Below the pieces are notes generated by a model. That model was given only the letters and a program-made list of their open reading frames with translations. It was not told the origin of the DNA and did not search any database. A stretch of DNA of 64,000 nt from DATHBD01 sp035296325. Lineage in GTDB: Bacteria; Actinomycetota; Actinomycetes; Mycobacteriales; Micromonosporaceae. How positions within the stretch are numbered: the stretch's first letter is position 1; each line of letters starts with the position of its first letter. The position numbers were made by a program, and so were the translations under genes. Of the stretch, positions 15,920 to 24,909 are shown piece by piece. The DNA lies in assembly GCA_035296325.1 (NCBI GenBank), contig DATHBD010000051.1:248001-312000 (forward strand), read 5' to 3'.

Positions 15920-17455
15920 TCAGCCGTCGATGCCCTCGTGCGGGGGCACCTGCACGGTCCGCGCTCCCGGTGCGCCACCGAGGATCACCCGGCGAAGCGA
16001 GGTGTTGTTCGCGGTGCTCTGCTCGTACAGCCGGCCGTCCGGGTTGGCCGTCACCTCGACGTAGTACGTGCCGTTCGGAACCTCGGTGATGTCGAACGAC
16101 TGGCCCGGCAGGAACTGGGCGTAGGTGTCGCCGGACCCGATGTCGAGCACCTCGCGAACGGCGATGGAACTGCTGCTGCCGCAGGCGGTGTGCAGGTCGG
16201 TGGAGCGCGGCCGCCAGTTCGCCCGGGGCAGGGTGTAGTCCACCGCGTCCGTGTTGGCCAGGCAGAACGCCTCCTTGCCGCTACGCACGGCCTGCTGCAT
16301 GCTCGCATCCAGCAGGCGGTACCGGGCGAAGTCGGTGAAGTGCCAGTGCGAGTGCCCGTCGCGGGAGTCCCACTCCATGGTGCCCACCGGCGCATAGCCG
16401 ATCTGCCGACCGCCGGAGTCGTAGAAGTACTGGTAGGCGTCCATGATGTCCTCGGCGGGCCGCCGGAAACCGTCCACCACCAACGGCGAGTCGCCGGCGG
16501 TCCAGACCGTCGCGTTGAAGGACAGGTGGTCACCCTGCACCGGCGGGCGATCCGGGTCGGGCGGGATGACCTGGATGTTCCATGCCGGCAGCGAGCGGAG
16601 ATCCGGCTTCGGTCCCGACGGGACGGTCGGCGTTCCGGTTGGTCGGCTCGCCGGGGATGGCGCGCTGGTCGTCACGGCACGGCGACCCGCGGCTGCGCCG
16701 CCCGCGGCGAGCGAGGCGAGCGGGCTGGACGTGCCGGCACCGCCGGGCGTCCCGACGGCCCACGGCCACGGCATGATCTCGCCATCCCGCACGGTCAGCG
16801 CGACCGTCGCGGCGGCCGCGTCGGCGGGGATGCCGAACGCGTCCCGGTACCGCTGGTTGACGCTCACGACGGCGGTGTAAGCCCCAGGTGCCAGGTCGAT
16901 GGGCGGCCTGTCGTAGCTGCTCAGCGGGCCGCTCCAGCCAGCCTGGATGCCCCAGACGGCACCGAGCGTGAACGGATTCGTCGGACAGCCCTCGGGATAC
17001 GGCGACAGGTCCGGCGCGTCGGGCCGGGTACGGGCGCCCGGCATGTTCGGGCAGTACCGCTCGTCACCGTCCAGGACGGTACGGCCCGCGGCGTCGGTGA
17101 TGGTGAGGTGGTAGAACGCCTCGAAGCCGGCGAAGCCCGTCACCAGGCCGGCGGGCAGCCGGACGTGGCGGTCCCGACCGCCCTGGCGTACGAGCTGAGT
17201 CGCGACCACCGGGTTGCGGTAGGCATCGCGCTTCACCCGGATCTCGAACGGACGGGCGCCCGCCACGATGTTCAGACCGAGGTCGAGGAACACGCCGGCG
17301 CCGCCCGGCCATCGTTCCAGGGTGACCGATGTCGACGCTGCCACGAGCCGCAACTGGGTGCCGGCCGGTGCGGCGGAGGCCGGCACCGCCGCACCGGCGG
17401 TGAGCGCGACCGGCAGGCCGAGCAGGAGAGCAAGTCCACGGATGTGTTTCAGCAC
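15920..17455 (-). CDS. Secreted lysyl-oxidase-family protein
   Basis: The protein has 511 residues from GTG 17455, behind GGGGGAA. A Sec signal peptide is clear: KHIRG, then a hydrophobic core, then PASAAPAG. The first half is a beta-rich region with Cys residues. A Ser/Pro/Thr linker follows, then the lysyl-oxidase domain (about 290-500), with the copper-binding core DGHSHWHFTDFARYRL near residue 366 (three His at alternate positions). Bacterial members are thought to oxidise amines on proteins or small molecules outside the cell. There is no operon partner. Copper chemistry is inferred from the motif; the substrate is unknown. Confidence 0.85.
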   Translation of the reverse strand: MLKHIRGLALLLGLPVALTAGAAVPASAAPAGTQLRLVAASTSVTLERWPGGAGVFLDLGLNIVAGARPFEIRVKRDAYRNPVVATQLVRQGGRDRHVRLPAGLVTGFAGFEAFYHLTITDAAGRTVLDGDERYCPNMPGARTRPDAPDLSPYPEGCPTNPFTLGAVWGIQAGWSGPLSSYDRPPIDLAPGAYTAVVSVNQRYRDAFGIPADAAAATVALTVRDGEIMPWPWAVGTPGGAGTSSPLASLAAGGAAAGRRAVTTSAPSPASRPTGTPTVPSGPKPDLRSLPAWNIQVIPPDPDRPPVQGDHLSFNATVWTAGDSPLVVDGFRRPAEDIMDAYQYFYDSGGRQIGYAPVGTMEWDSRDGHSHWHFTDFARYRLLDASMQQAVRSGKEAFCLANTDAVDYTLPRANWRPRSTDLHTACGSSSSIAVREVLDIGSGDTYAQFLPGQSFDITEVPNGTYYVEVTANPDGRLYEQSTANNTSLRRVILGGAPGARTVQVPPHEGIDG

Positions 17456-17505
17456 AGGCGTTCCCCCGAGTCGCTGGGGCCGGCTCGGGCGGGTCCCGGC
17501 CGGCG

Positions 17506-17522
17506 TACGGTCTCCGACCGTA
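17506..17522. promoter_or_regulatory. Small palindrome upstream of the lysyl-oxidase-like gene
   Basis: TACGGT-CTCCG-ACCGTA lies 51 nt before the GTG, in the 275-bp divergent gap 17456-17730 between this gene and ktrB. It is a possible operator. The rest of the gap shows no recognisable element. Confidence 0.25.
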
Positions 17523-17730
17523 GCGGTGCCGGGCAAGTTCGGCGTCGATCAGAGTCGATCCGTCACCGCTTCCCGCAGGTGTACGCCCCGTAGGTGCGGC
17601 CGCGGAACTCAACGTCGCCGATGGCGCACCACGCCGCTCAGACCACGCCGCAGACGCCTCGGGTTCGACGGCGAGTCCAGCGGGTGGTATGACGGTGATC
17701 TACTAGCGCGACGAGCCGGGGGGGTACGGG

Positions 17731-19065
17731 GTGCGTAGGACGCTGCAGCATCCGGCCCGGATCGTTCCCCTCGCCTTCCTCGGCGCCGTGGCGCTGGGCA
17801 CCGCGCTGATGATGCTGCCCGCGGCCCGCGCCGAGCCGGGTCACGCGCCGTTCATTACCGCCCTGTTCACGGCCGCCTCAGCGGTCTGCGTGACCGGGCT
17901 CGCCGTCGTGGACACCGAGGCCTACTGGTCCGGCTTCGGCGAGGTCCTGATCACCGTGCTGACTCAGCTCGGCGGCTTCGGGATCATGACCATGGCCACG
18001 CTGCTGGGTCTGCTGATCTCGCAGCGCCTGGGCCTGCGTACCCGGCTGCTGGCTCAGGCCGAGAGCTCCGGGCTGATCCAGGGCAACGTCGGCGGCGTGC
18101 TGATCCGGGTCGCGCTGACGATGCTGGCCTGCGAGTCGCTGATCGCCGTGGCGCTGACCGGCCGGTTCTGGCTGTCCTACGACTACCCGTTCGGCCGCGC
18201 GGTGTGGGAGGGGGTGTTCCACGCGGTTCAGTCGTTCAACAACGGCGGATTCGCGCTCTACGGCGACAGCTTCGTCCGGTTCGTCACCGACCCCTGGATC
18301 TGCTTGCCCGTCTCGCTCGGCGTCATCGTGGGCAGCCTGGGCTTTCCGGTGCTCTTCGAGCTGGCGCGGGAGTGGAACAAGCCGGGCTGCTGGTCGACCC
18401 ACACCCGGCTCACGGTGTGGGGCTGGCTGCTGCTGACCTCGATCGGGTTCATGATCTTTCTCAGCTTCGAGTGGAGTAACCCCCGTACGCTCGGCCCGCT
18501 GGACGTGCCCGGCAAGATGCTCGCCGCCTTCGTCCAGGACGTGATGACCCGCTCCGGTGGCTTCAACACCGTCGACTTCGGTGGGATGAACACCGAGACG
18601 ATCTCCGTCAGTACCGCGATGATGTTCATCGGCGGCGGCAGTGCCAGCACCGCGGGCGGCATCCGGGTCACCACCTTCCTGCTGCTCGCGTTCGTGATCT
18701 GGGCCGAGATCCGGGGGGAACCGGACGTGGTGGTCGGCAAGCGGCGCATCGCCGAGCAGACCCAGCGCCAGGCGGTCACGATCGCGCTGCTCGGGGTCGC
18801 GCTGGTGGCCACCGGCACGCTGGCACTGATGTGGCTCACCCCCGGCATTCCGCTCGACCGGGCGGTGTTCGAGGTGACGTCCGCGTTCGCCACCGTCGGC
18901 CTGTCCACCGGCGTCACGGCGACCCTGCCGGAGAGCGCCCAGGTGCTGCTGGTCATCCTGATGTACATCGGCCGGGTCGGCAGCGTCGCGGTGGGCACCG
19001 CGATCGCGCTCAACGTCAGGCGCCGGCTCTACCGCTATCCAGAGGAGCGTCCAATCGTTGGCTAG
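17731..19065 (+). CDS. ktrB: Potassium uptake protein, TrkH/KtrB family
   Basis: The protein has 444 residues: a potassium-translocating membrane subunit with four membrane-pore-membrane repeats. The four filter loops are visible: SAVCVTGLAVVD, SFNNGGFALYG, MTRSGGFNTVDFG and FATVGLSTGVT, each with the conserved filter glycine. Length is typical of KtrB rather than the longer TrkH. A GTG start at 17731 precedes RRTLQHPAR. The gene overlaps ktrA by 8 bp, so the two subunits are translated together. Ktr systems import potassium, often driven by sodium or the membrane potential. Confidence 0.93.
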   Translation: MRRTLQHPARIVPLAFLGAVALGTALMMLPAARAEPGHAPFITALFTAASAVCVTGLAVVDTEAYWSGFGEVLITVLTQLGGFGIMTMATLLGLLISQRLGLRTRLLAQAESSGLIQGNVGGVLIRVALTMLACESLIAVALTGRFWLSYDYPFGRAVWEGVFHAVQSFNNGGFALYGDSFVRFVTDPWICLPVSLGVIVGSLGFPVLFELAREWNKPGCWSTHTRLTVWGWLLLTSIGFMIFLSFEWSNPRTLGPLDVPGKMLAAFVQDVMTRSGGFNTVDFGGMNTETISVSTAMMFIGGGSASTAGGIRVTTFLLLAFVIWAEIRGEPDVVVGKRRIAEQTQRQAVTIALLGVALVATGTLALMWLTPGIPLDRAVFEVTSAFATVGLSTGVTATLPESAQVLLVILMYIGRVGSVAVGTAIALNVRRRLYRYPEERPIVG

Positions 19066-19732
19066 CAACGGCAGAACTCCGGACGACGACAACGTCGTGG
19101 TGATCGGGCTGGGCCGGTTCGGCGGGCAGGTCGCCGAGTCGCTGCTCAGCCTCGGGCACGAGGTGCTCGGCATCGACGAGAGCCCGAAGCTCGTGCAGAG
19201 CTGGGCCGACCGGCTCACCCACGTCGCGCAGGCGGACTCAACCGACGAGGAGGTGCTGCGCCAACTCGGCGTGCAGGACTTCCACCGCGCGGTGGTCGGC
19301 ATCGGCACCGACATCGAGGCGAGCGTGCTCACCGTGCTGGCCCTGACCGAACTGGGCATCCGCGAGATCTGGGCCAAGGCCATCTCCGCCAAGCACGGCA
19401 AGATCCTCACCGCGGTCGGCGCCAACCACGTGATCTACCCCGAGGCGGCGATGGGTGAGCGGGTCGCTCACCTGATCACCAGCAAGATGATGGACTTCAT
19501 CGAGTTCGACGACGACTTCGCCATCGCGAAGGTCCGCGCCCCGCATGACGCCAACGGCCGCGACCTGGCCGATCTGGCGTTGCGGACGCACTACGGGGTC
19601 ACCGTGGTGGGCGTGAAGACACCCGGAGCGGACTTCGTGTACGCCCGGCCGGAGACGGTGATCCCGCCGGGCAGCACCCTGATCGTGGCCGGCAACACCG
19701 CGAAGGTGGAGCGGTTCGCCGCGACGACCTGA
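19058..19732 (+). CDS. ktrA: Potassium channel regulatory subunit KtrA/TrkA (RCK domain)
   Basis: The protein has 224 residues from TTG 19058, inside the end of ktrB. The Rossmann-like RCK_N domain carries VVVIGLGRFGGQVAESL and an acidic residue after the second strand (VLGIDES). RCK_C follows, with FDDDFAIAKVRAP and PPGSTLIVAGN. As a ring bound to KtrB it gates potassium flux in response to nucleotides. One copy of each domain matches KtrA, not the duplicated TrkA of enterics. The TTG is used because the frame overlaps ktrB and homology begins right after it. Confidence 0.92.
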   Translation: MASNGRTPDDDNVVVIGLGRFGGQVAESLLSLGHEVLGIDESPKLVQSWADRLTHVAQADSTDEEVLRQLGVQDFHRAVVGIGTDIEASVLTVLALTELGIREIWAKAISAKHGKILTAVGANHVIYPEAAMGERVAHLITSKMMDFIEFDDDFAIAKVRAPHDANGRDLADLALRTHYGVTVVGVKTPGADFVYARPETVIPPGSTLIVAGNTAKVERFAATT

Positions 19733-19759
19733 TCCTTGTCGGTTTCCACGCGGACACCA

Positions 19760-19787
19760 CGCCGCCCTGATCGATGGTCAGGCGGCG
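19760..19787. terminator. Candidate terminator between ktrA and gdh
   Basis: CGCCGCCCTGA and TCAGGCGGCG pair around a 7-nt loop, with one bulged C. The right arm overlaps the gdh stop codon. It serves two convergent genes. Confidence 0.45.
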
Positions 19788-22700
19788 GACGTCCGGACCA
19801 GGGTCCGGATCTGGCGCAGCAGGACCGACAGGGCGGCCAGATCGGCGCGCGCCTCGTCGAACTCGCCGATGGCGTTGCGGGCCCGCTCGATGGACGCCGA
19901 GTTCGTCTGCTCCCACTCGTACACCCGGTCCTCCGCGGCATCCGCACCGGTCGACGCCAGGACCTCCGCGGTCAGCGCCGCCAACGCGGCGTACAGGTCG
20001 TAGCGCAGAGCCATCCGGGCCAGCGTCTGCCACCGGTCCTCGCGGGGCAGCGCGGAGATCTGCGACAACAGCCGGTCCACCCGGAACCGCTCGGAGAGCA
20101 CGTAGTACACGCCGGCCACCTCGGCCAGGTCCTTGCCCGTGGTGCGGGCGACCTCGACCACGTCGAGCAGGCCGAAGCTGTACATGAGCCGGCTCGCCGT
20201 CTGCACCACCGGCCGCGGCAGGCCGCGCTCGGTCAGCGAGTCCTCCTCGGCCCGGACCGCCTCGCGCTCGTTGCCCCGGAACAGCGTGGGCAGGTCGGGC
20301 AGCAGGGCCACCAGGCCGGGCCGCAGCCGGACGATCTCACCCCGGACGTCGATCGGCGAGCGCCGGTTGGAGACCAGCCATCGCACGGCGCGGTCGAGCA
20401 GGCGGCGCATCTCCAGGTACAGGTTCGTCTGGGTTTCGGTGGAGACCGTGCCGTCGAGGGCCTCCACCGCCGCCCAGAGCGCCGGCAGGCCGTACAGGTC
20501 GCGAATGACGACGTAGGCACGCAGGACATCGGCGGCGCTGGCCCCGGTCTCCTCCACGGCACGGAAGAAGAACGAGGTGCCGCCCCGGTTGACGGCCTCG
20601 TTGACGAGCGAGGTCGTGACGATCTCGCGCCGCAGCGGGTGCCCGGACATCTCGTCGGCGTACCGCTCGCGCAGGTGGGTCGGGAAGTAGCTGACCAGCA
20701 CGTCGTTGGTCCACTCCTCGTCGGGCAGGGCCGACTTCAGGATCTCGCGCTCCAGCGCGATCTTCACGTAGGAGAGCAGGACCGCGAACTCCGGCGACGT
20801 CAGCCCGTTCCCGGCGGTGGCCCGCACGGCGAACTCCTCGTCACCGGGCAGCCCCTCCAACTCGCGGTCCAGCAGGCCACGCCGCTCCAGGTCACAGATC
20901 AACCGCTCGTGCACGGGCAGCAGCGAGCGGCTCTGCGCCCGTGCGTTGCCCAGCGCCGTGGCCTGGTCATAGTTGTCGCGCAGGGTCAGCGCCGCGACCT
21001 CGTCGGTCATCTCAACGAGCAGGTCGTTACGGTCTGCCGCGTCCAGCCGGCCGGCGGCGATCAGGCGGCTGAGCAGGATCTTGATGTTGACCTCGTGGTC
21101 GGAGCAGTCCACGCCGGCCGAGTTGTCGATGAAGTCCGTGGTGATCCGGCCGCCCCGGCTCGCGTACTCCACCCGGCCCTGCTGGGTCAGGCCCAGGTTG
21201 CCGCCCTCGCCGACCACCAGACAACGCAGGTCGCGGCCGTTGACCCGGACCACGTCGTTGGCCTTGTCCCCCGCGTCGGCGGCGGACTGCCCGGCCGCCT
21301 TCACGTACGTGCCGATACCGCCGTTCCACAGCAGGTCCACCGGCGCGCGGAGCATGGCTTTGATCAGCTCAGTGGGCGCCAGCGCGGTGACCGACTCCTC
21401 GATGCCCAGGGCGGCCCGCATCTCCGACGTGATCGGGATGGACTTGGCGGTCCGCGGCCAGATCCCCCCACCGGCGGAGATCAGCCCCGCGTCGTAGTCG
21501 GCCCAGGACGAGCGCGGCAGCGCGAAGAGGCGGCGGCGCTCGGCGAACGACGTGGCGGCATCCGGTTCGGGGTCGACGAAAATGTGCCTGTGGTCGAAGG
21601 CCGCCACCAGCCGGATCTGCTCCGACAGCAGCATGCCGTTGCCGAACACGTCCCCCGACATGTCGCCGATGCCGGCCACGGTGAACGCCTCGCGCGCGAT
21701 GTCGCGACCCAGTTCCCGGAAGTGCCGCCGCACCGACTCCCAGGCGCCGCGGGCGGTGATCCCCATCTTCTTGTGGTCGTACCCGGCCGACCCGCCGGAG
21801 GCGAACGCGTCGCCGAGCCAGAACCCGTACGCGATGGAGATCTCGTTGGCGATGTCGGAGAAGGTGGCGGTGCCCTTGTCCGCGGCGACCACCAGGTACG
21901 GGTCGTCGCCGTCGTGGCGGACCACGTCCACCGGCGGCACCACCTTGGCGCCGTCGAGGTTGTCGGTCACGTCCAGCAGAGCCGAGATGAAGAGCCGGTA
22001 GCACGCCACCGCTTCGTCGCGCTCGCTCCAGTTGGCGGGCGGCGCCGCGCCGGTGAGCTCGCTACCGCCGCTGGTGCCGTCTGGCCGGCGCTTCAGCACG
22101 AAGCCGCCCTTGGCACCGGTCGGCACGATCACCGCGTTCTTCACCATCTGCGCCTTGACCAGCCCGAGGATCTCGGTACGGAAGTCCTCCCGACGGTCGG
22201 ACCAGCGCAGCCCGCCCCTGGCGACCGCGCCGAAGCGCAGATGGACGCCCTCGAACCGCGGCGAGTAGACGAAGATCTCGTACTGCGGCCGCGGCGCCGG
22301 CAGTTGCGGAATCGCCTGCGGATCGAGCTTGAAGGCGGTGTACGACTTCGGGCGACCCCCGTCCCGTTGAAAGATCGACGTCCGCAGCGTTGCCTGGATG
22401 ACAGTGAGGAAGGCGCGCAGGATCCGGTCCTGATCCAGGCTGGTCACTGCGTCCAGATCCGTGTTCAGCCGCTGCGCGAGCTCCCTGGTGCGGGCCGCCC
22501 GGTCGTCCTCCGACAGGTGCAGCGCAGGATCGAACCGGGCCTCGAAGAGCGCCACGAGCTGCGCCGCGATCTGCGGGTGGGCCCGCAAGGTGCTCTCCAT
22601 GTAGTCCTGCGAGTAGAGCGCACCGGCCTGGCGCAGGTACTTCGCGTACGCCCGCAGCACGACGACCTGCCGCCAGGTCAGCCCGGCCAGAACCACGAGG

Positions 22701-24757
22701 GCGTTGAAGTTGTCGATCTCCGCCTCACCGCGCCAGGTGGCCGAGAAGGCGTTCTCCACCTGTGGGCGCAGTTCCGCGTGCGGGCGCGCCTGCGCCGGCA
22801 ACTGCAGGCCGAAGTCGTACAGGTAGACCTGGTCGCCGCCGATCGAGCCGCCGTCGGCCGGCCCGCGGCGGATCTCGTACGGCCGCTCGTCGGTCGCGTG
22901 AACGCCGAACGAGTGCAGCACCGGCAGCACGTCGGAGAGCATCATCGACTCGCCGTTGCGGAACACCTTGAACCGCACGTTGTGATCGTCGTGGCGACGC
23001 CGGTACATGTGCATGACCAGCTGGCCGCGCTCCTCCAGCAGCTCCAGCTTGGCCACGTCCTGCGCGGCCTCGGTCGCGGTGTGCTCGTCCTTGTACGCCT
23101 CCGGCAACGCGCCGCTGTAGCGCTCGTACAACCGATGTGCCTGCTCCTCGCCTACCTTGGCCTCCAGCACCAGGCGGAACTCGTCCTCCCAGGGCCGGGT
23201 CGCCCGGGACAGCCGCTCGGTGAGCACATCGGCTCGTAGCTGCCCGGGTGGGTTGTTCGGGTCGGTCCGCACGATGAAGTGCACGCGCGCCAGGTGCGAC
23301 TCGCTGACCCGGGTGGTGTAGTCCACCCCGATGCCGTTGAGGCTGCGCAGCAGGATCTCCTGGATCTTCAACCGGTTGCCCGTGGTGAACCGGTCCCGCG
23401 GCAGATAGACCAGGCACGAGATGAACCGGCCGTAGGCGTCGCGGCGCAGAAAGAGCTTGAGCTGGCGTCGACCGGCCAGGCGGAGCACGCCCATCACCGA
23501 GGCGTGCAGGTCTCCGGTGGAGATCTGGAACAGCTCGTCGCGGGGGTAGGTCTCCAGGATCTCCATCAGGTCGCGCCCGGAGTGGCTGCGCGGGGAGAGC
23601 CCGGAGCGCGCGATCACCTCGGTGACCTTGCGCCGGACCACCGGCAGGTCGCGCACCCCGGTGCGGTACGCGCTCGAGGAGAAGAGCCCGAGGAAGCGCC
23701 GCTCCCCGATGACACTGCCGTCGGTGTCGAACATCTTGAAACCGATGTAGTCCAGGTACGCCGAGCGGTGCACCGTCGCCCTGGAGTTCGCCTTCGTGAT
23801 GATCAATAGGCGCTTCTCCAGCGCCTTGGCGTACGACTCCGGGCTCATCGAGGAGAGCACCCTGGGCCGGGTCTGGTCGCCGCGCAGGATGCCGAGCCCG
23901 GTGCCCATCACGCCGGTGAGGAGCAACTGCCGGTCCTCGCCCTCGACCAGCCGGTACTGCCGGTAGCCGAGGAAGGTGAAGTGCTCGTCGACCAGCCAGC
24001 GCAGCAGCTCCACCGAGTCGGTGATGTCCTTGTCCGGAACGGGTAGTTCGGCGCTGGCGAGCTCGTCGGCGAGGTCGAGGGCCTGTCGCCGCATCCTCGG
24101 CCAGTCCTCCACGACCTCGCGTACGTCGGTCAGCACGCGACCGACATCGGTGCGCACCGCGGCCAGCACGGCCTCGTCCCGGATCGGGGTGACCTCGATG
24201 CGGATCCAGCTCTCCACCAGCTCGTCGCGCCGGGCGTCGGCCGGCTCGGCTCCGATCCGGATACCGGTGAGCGCGCCCAGCCCGGCCCGGCTCACCACAA
24301 ACTCCGGGTGCACCAGCAGCGACGCGTCCAGGCCCCGCGAGGTGAGCGCGGCGGTCACCGAGTCGACCAGGAACGGCATGTCGTCGGTGACGATCTCGAG
24401 CGCGGTGTGCGCATGGTCCGGGGTGAGCCCGACCCGGAGTTTCACCTGGCCGGGCAGGCGTTGCGCGGCCAGGTCCCGGTGCGACACGGTGGCGGCCACC
24501 ATGGCTTCCGGGGTGCGGCCGGTGAGCTCCTCGTCGGGCACCAACCGCCAGTACTCGGCGACGAGCGCCGTCAGCTCCTGATCATCGGTGACCTCGGAGG
24601 CGAGCGAGACGCACTCGGCCACGAGCGCCTCGGCGTCGGGTGGCGGTCCCGCGTCCGGATCCACCGGGGACAACCGGTCCGGTGGACTGGTCGGCCCGCC
24701 CGCACTGCCGGTTTCGACAAACGGTGCGTCGACACGGCTCGTCGAAGCCCGGTCCAT
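19778..24757 (-). CDS. gdh: NAD-dependent glutamate dehydrogenase, large (L-GDH, ~180 kDa) type
   Basis: The protein has 1,659 residues, the normal size for this class, and oxidises glutamate to 2-oxoglutarate and ammonium with NAD. The N-terminal half carries regulatory ACT-like domains (DDMPFLVDSVTAAL and the FLGYRQYRL region). The catalytic core near residues 830-1,100 shows GAVARGGLRWSDRREDFRTE and QMVKNAVIVPTGAKGGF, with the substrate lysines, and later the NAD-binding region VGEGGNLGLTQQGR. The ATG at 24757 follows GGGGAGCAGGA. The gene stands alone, divergent from the PBP gene; its 3' end converges on ktrA. Confidence 0.95.
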   Translation of the reverse strand: MDRASTSRVDAPFVETGSAGGPTSPPDRLSPVDPDAGPPPDAEALVAECVSLASEVTDDQELTALVAEYWRLVPDEELTGRTPEAMVAATVSHRDLAAQRLPGQVKLRVGLTPDHAHTALEIVTDDMPFLVDSVTAALTSRGLDASLLVHPEFVVSRAGLGALTGIRIGAEPADARRDELVESWIRIEVTPIRDEAVLAAVRTDVGRVLTDVREVVEDWPRMRRQALDLADELASAELPVPDKDITDSVELLRWLVDEHFTFLGYRQYRLVEGEDRQLLLTGVMGTGLGILRGDQTRPRVLSSMSPESYAKALEKRLLIITKANSRATVHRSAYLDYIGFKMFDTDGSVIGERRFLGLFSSSAYRTGVRDLPVVRRKVTEVIARSGLSPRSHSGRDLMEILETYPRDELFQISTGDLHASVMGVLRLAGRRQLKLFLRRDAYGRFISCLVYLPRDRFTTGNRLKIQEILLRSLNGIGVDYTTRVSESHLARVHFIVRTDPNNPPGQLRADVLTERLSRATRPWEDEFRLVLEAKVGEEQAHRLYERYSGALPEAYKDEHTATEAAQDVAKLELLEERGQLVMHMYRRRHDDHNVRFKVFRNGESMMLSDVLPVLHSFGVHATDERPYEIRRGPADGGSIGGDQVYLYDFGLQLPAQARPHAELRPQVENAFSATWRGEAEIDNFNALVVLAGLTWRQVVVLRAYAKYLRQAGALYSQDYMESTLRAHPQIAAQLVALFEARFDPALHLSEDDRAARTRELAQRLNTDLDAVTSLDQDRILRAFLTVIQATLRTSIFQRDGGRPKSYTAFKLDPQAIPQLPAPRPQYEIFVYSPRFEGVHLRFGAVARGGLRWSDRREDFRTEILGLVKAQMVKNAVIVPTGAKGGFVLKRRPDGTSGGSELTGAAPPANWSERDEAVACYRLFISALLDVTDNLDGAKVVPPVDVVRHDGDDPYLVVAADKGTATFSDIANEISIAYGFWLGDAFASGGSAGYDHKKMGITARGAWESVRRHFRELGRDIAREAFTVAGIGDMSGDVFGNGMLLSEQIRLVAAFDHRHIFVDPEPDAATSFAERRRLFALPRSSWADYDAGLISAGGGIWPRTAKSIPITSEMRAALGIEESVTALAPTELIKAMLRAPVDLLWNGGIGTYVKAAGQSAADAGDKANDVVRVNGRDLRCLVVGEGGNLGLTQQGRVEYASRGGRITTDFIDNSAGVDCSDHEVNIKILLSRLIAAGRLDAADRNDLLVEMTDEVAALTLRDNYDQATALGNARAQSRSLLPVHERLICDLERRGLLDRELEGLPGDEEFAVRATAGNGLTSPEFAVLLSYVKIALEREILKSALPDEEWTNDVLVSYFPTHLRERYADEMSGHPLRREIVTTSLVNEAVNRGGTSFFFRAVEETGASAADVLRAYVVIRDLYGLPALWAAVEALDGTVSTETQTNLYLEMRRLLDRAVRWLVSNRRSPIDVRGEIVRLRPGLVALLPDLPTLFRGNEREAVRAEEDSLTERGLPRPVVQTASRLMYSFGLLDVVEVARTTGKDLAEVAGVYYVLSERFRVDRLLSQISALPREDRWQTLARMALRYDLYAALAALTAEVLASTGADAAEDRVYEWEQTNSASIERARNAIGEFDEARADLAALSVLLRQIRTLVRTSAA

Positions 24758-24897
24758 GGGTCCTGCTCCCCTCGCCCCACAGCGCCGTGGGGTTGCGTCC
24801 CGCCAAGCGTAAGCCCCGGTCGGCGAAGTGGTGCGACGTGCGCCACTTCCGACCGGGTGTACGGCGCCCGGGTCAGCGAAAGGTCATCGTCTTCTTG

Positions 24898-24903
24898 CAC
24901 AAT
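24898..24903 (+). promoter_or_regulatory. Leaderless -10 hexamer of the PBP gene
   Basis: CACAAT lies 6 nt before the ATG at 24910, with no Shine-Dalgarno in between. It fits an actinobacterial -10 with transcription starting at the ATG. Confidence 0.4.
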
Positions 24904-24909
24904 GCCCGA

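Noticed and set aside
19736..23239. A very long plus-strand open frame (over 1,100 codons) antisense to the glutamate dehydrogenase gene
   Set aside because: The minus-strand protein is a clear, full-length GDH. The antisense frame is Arg/Gly/Val-rich low-complexity, a third-position GC artefact.
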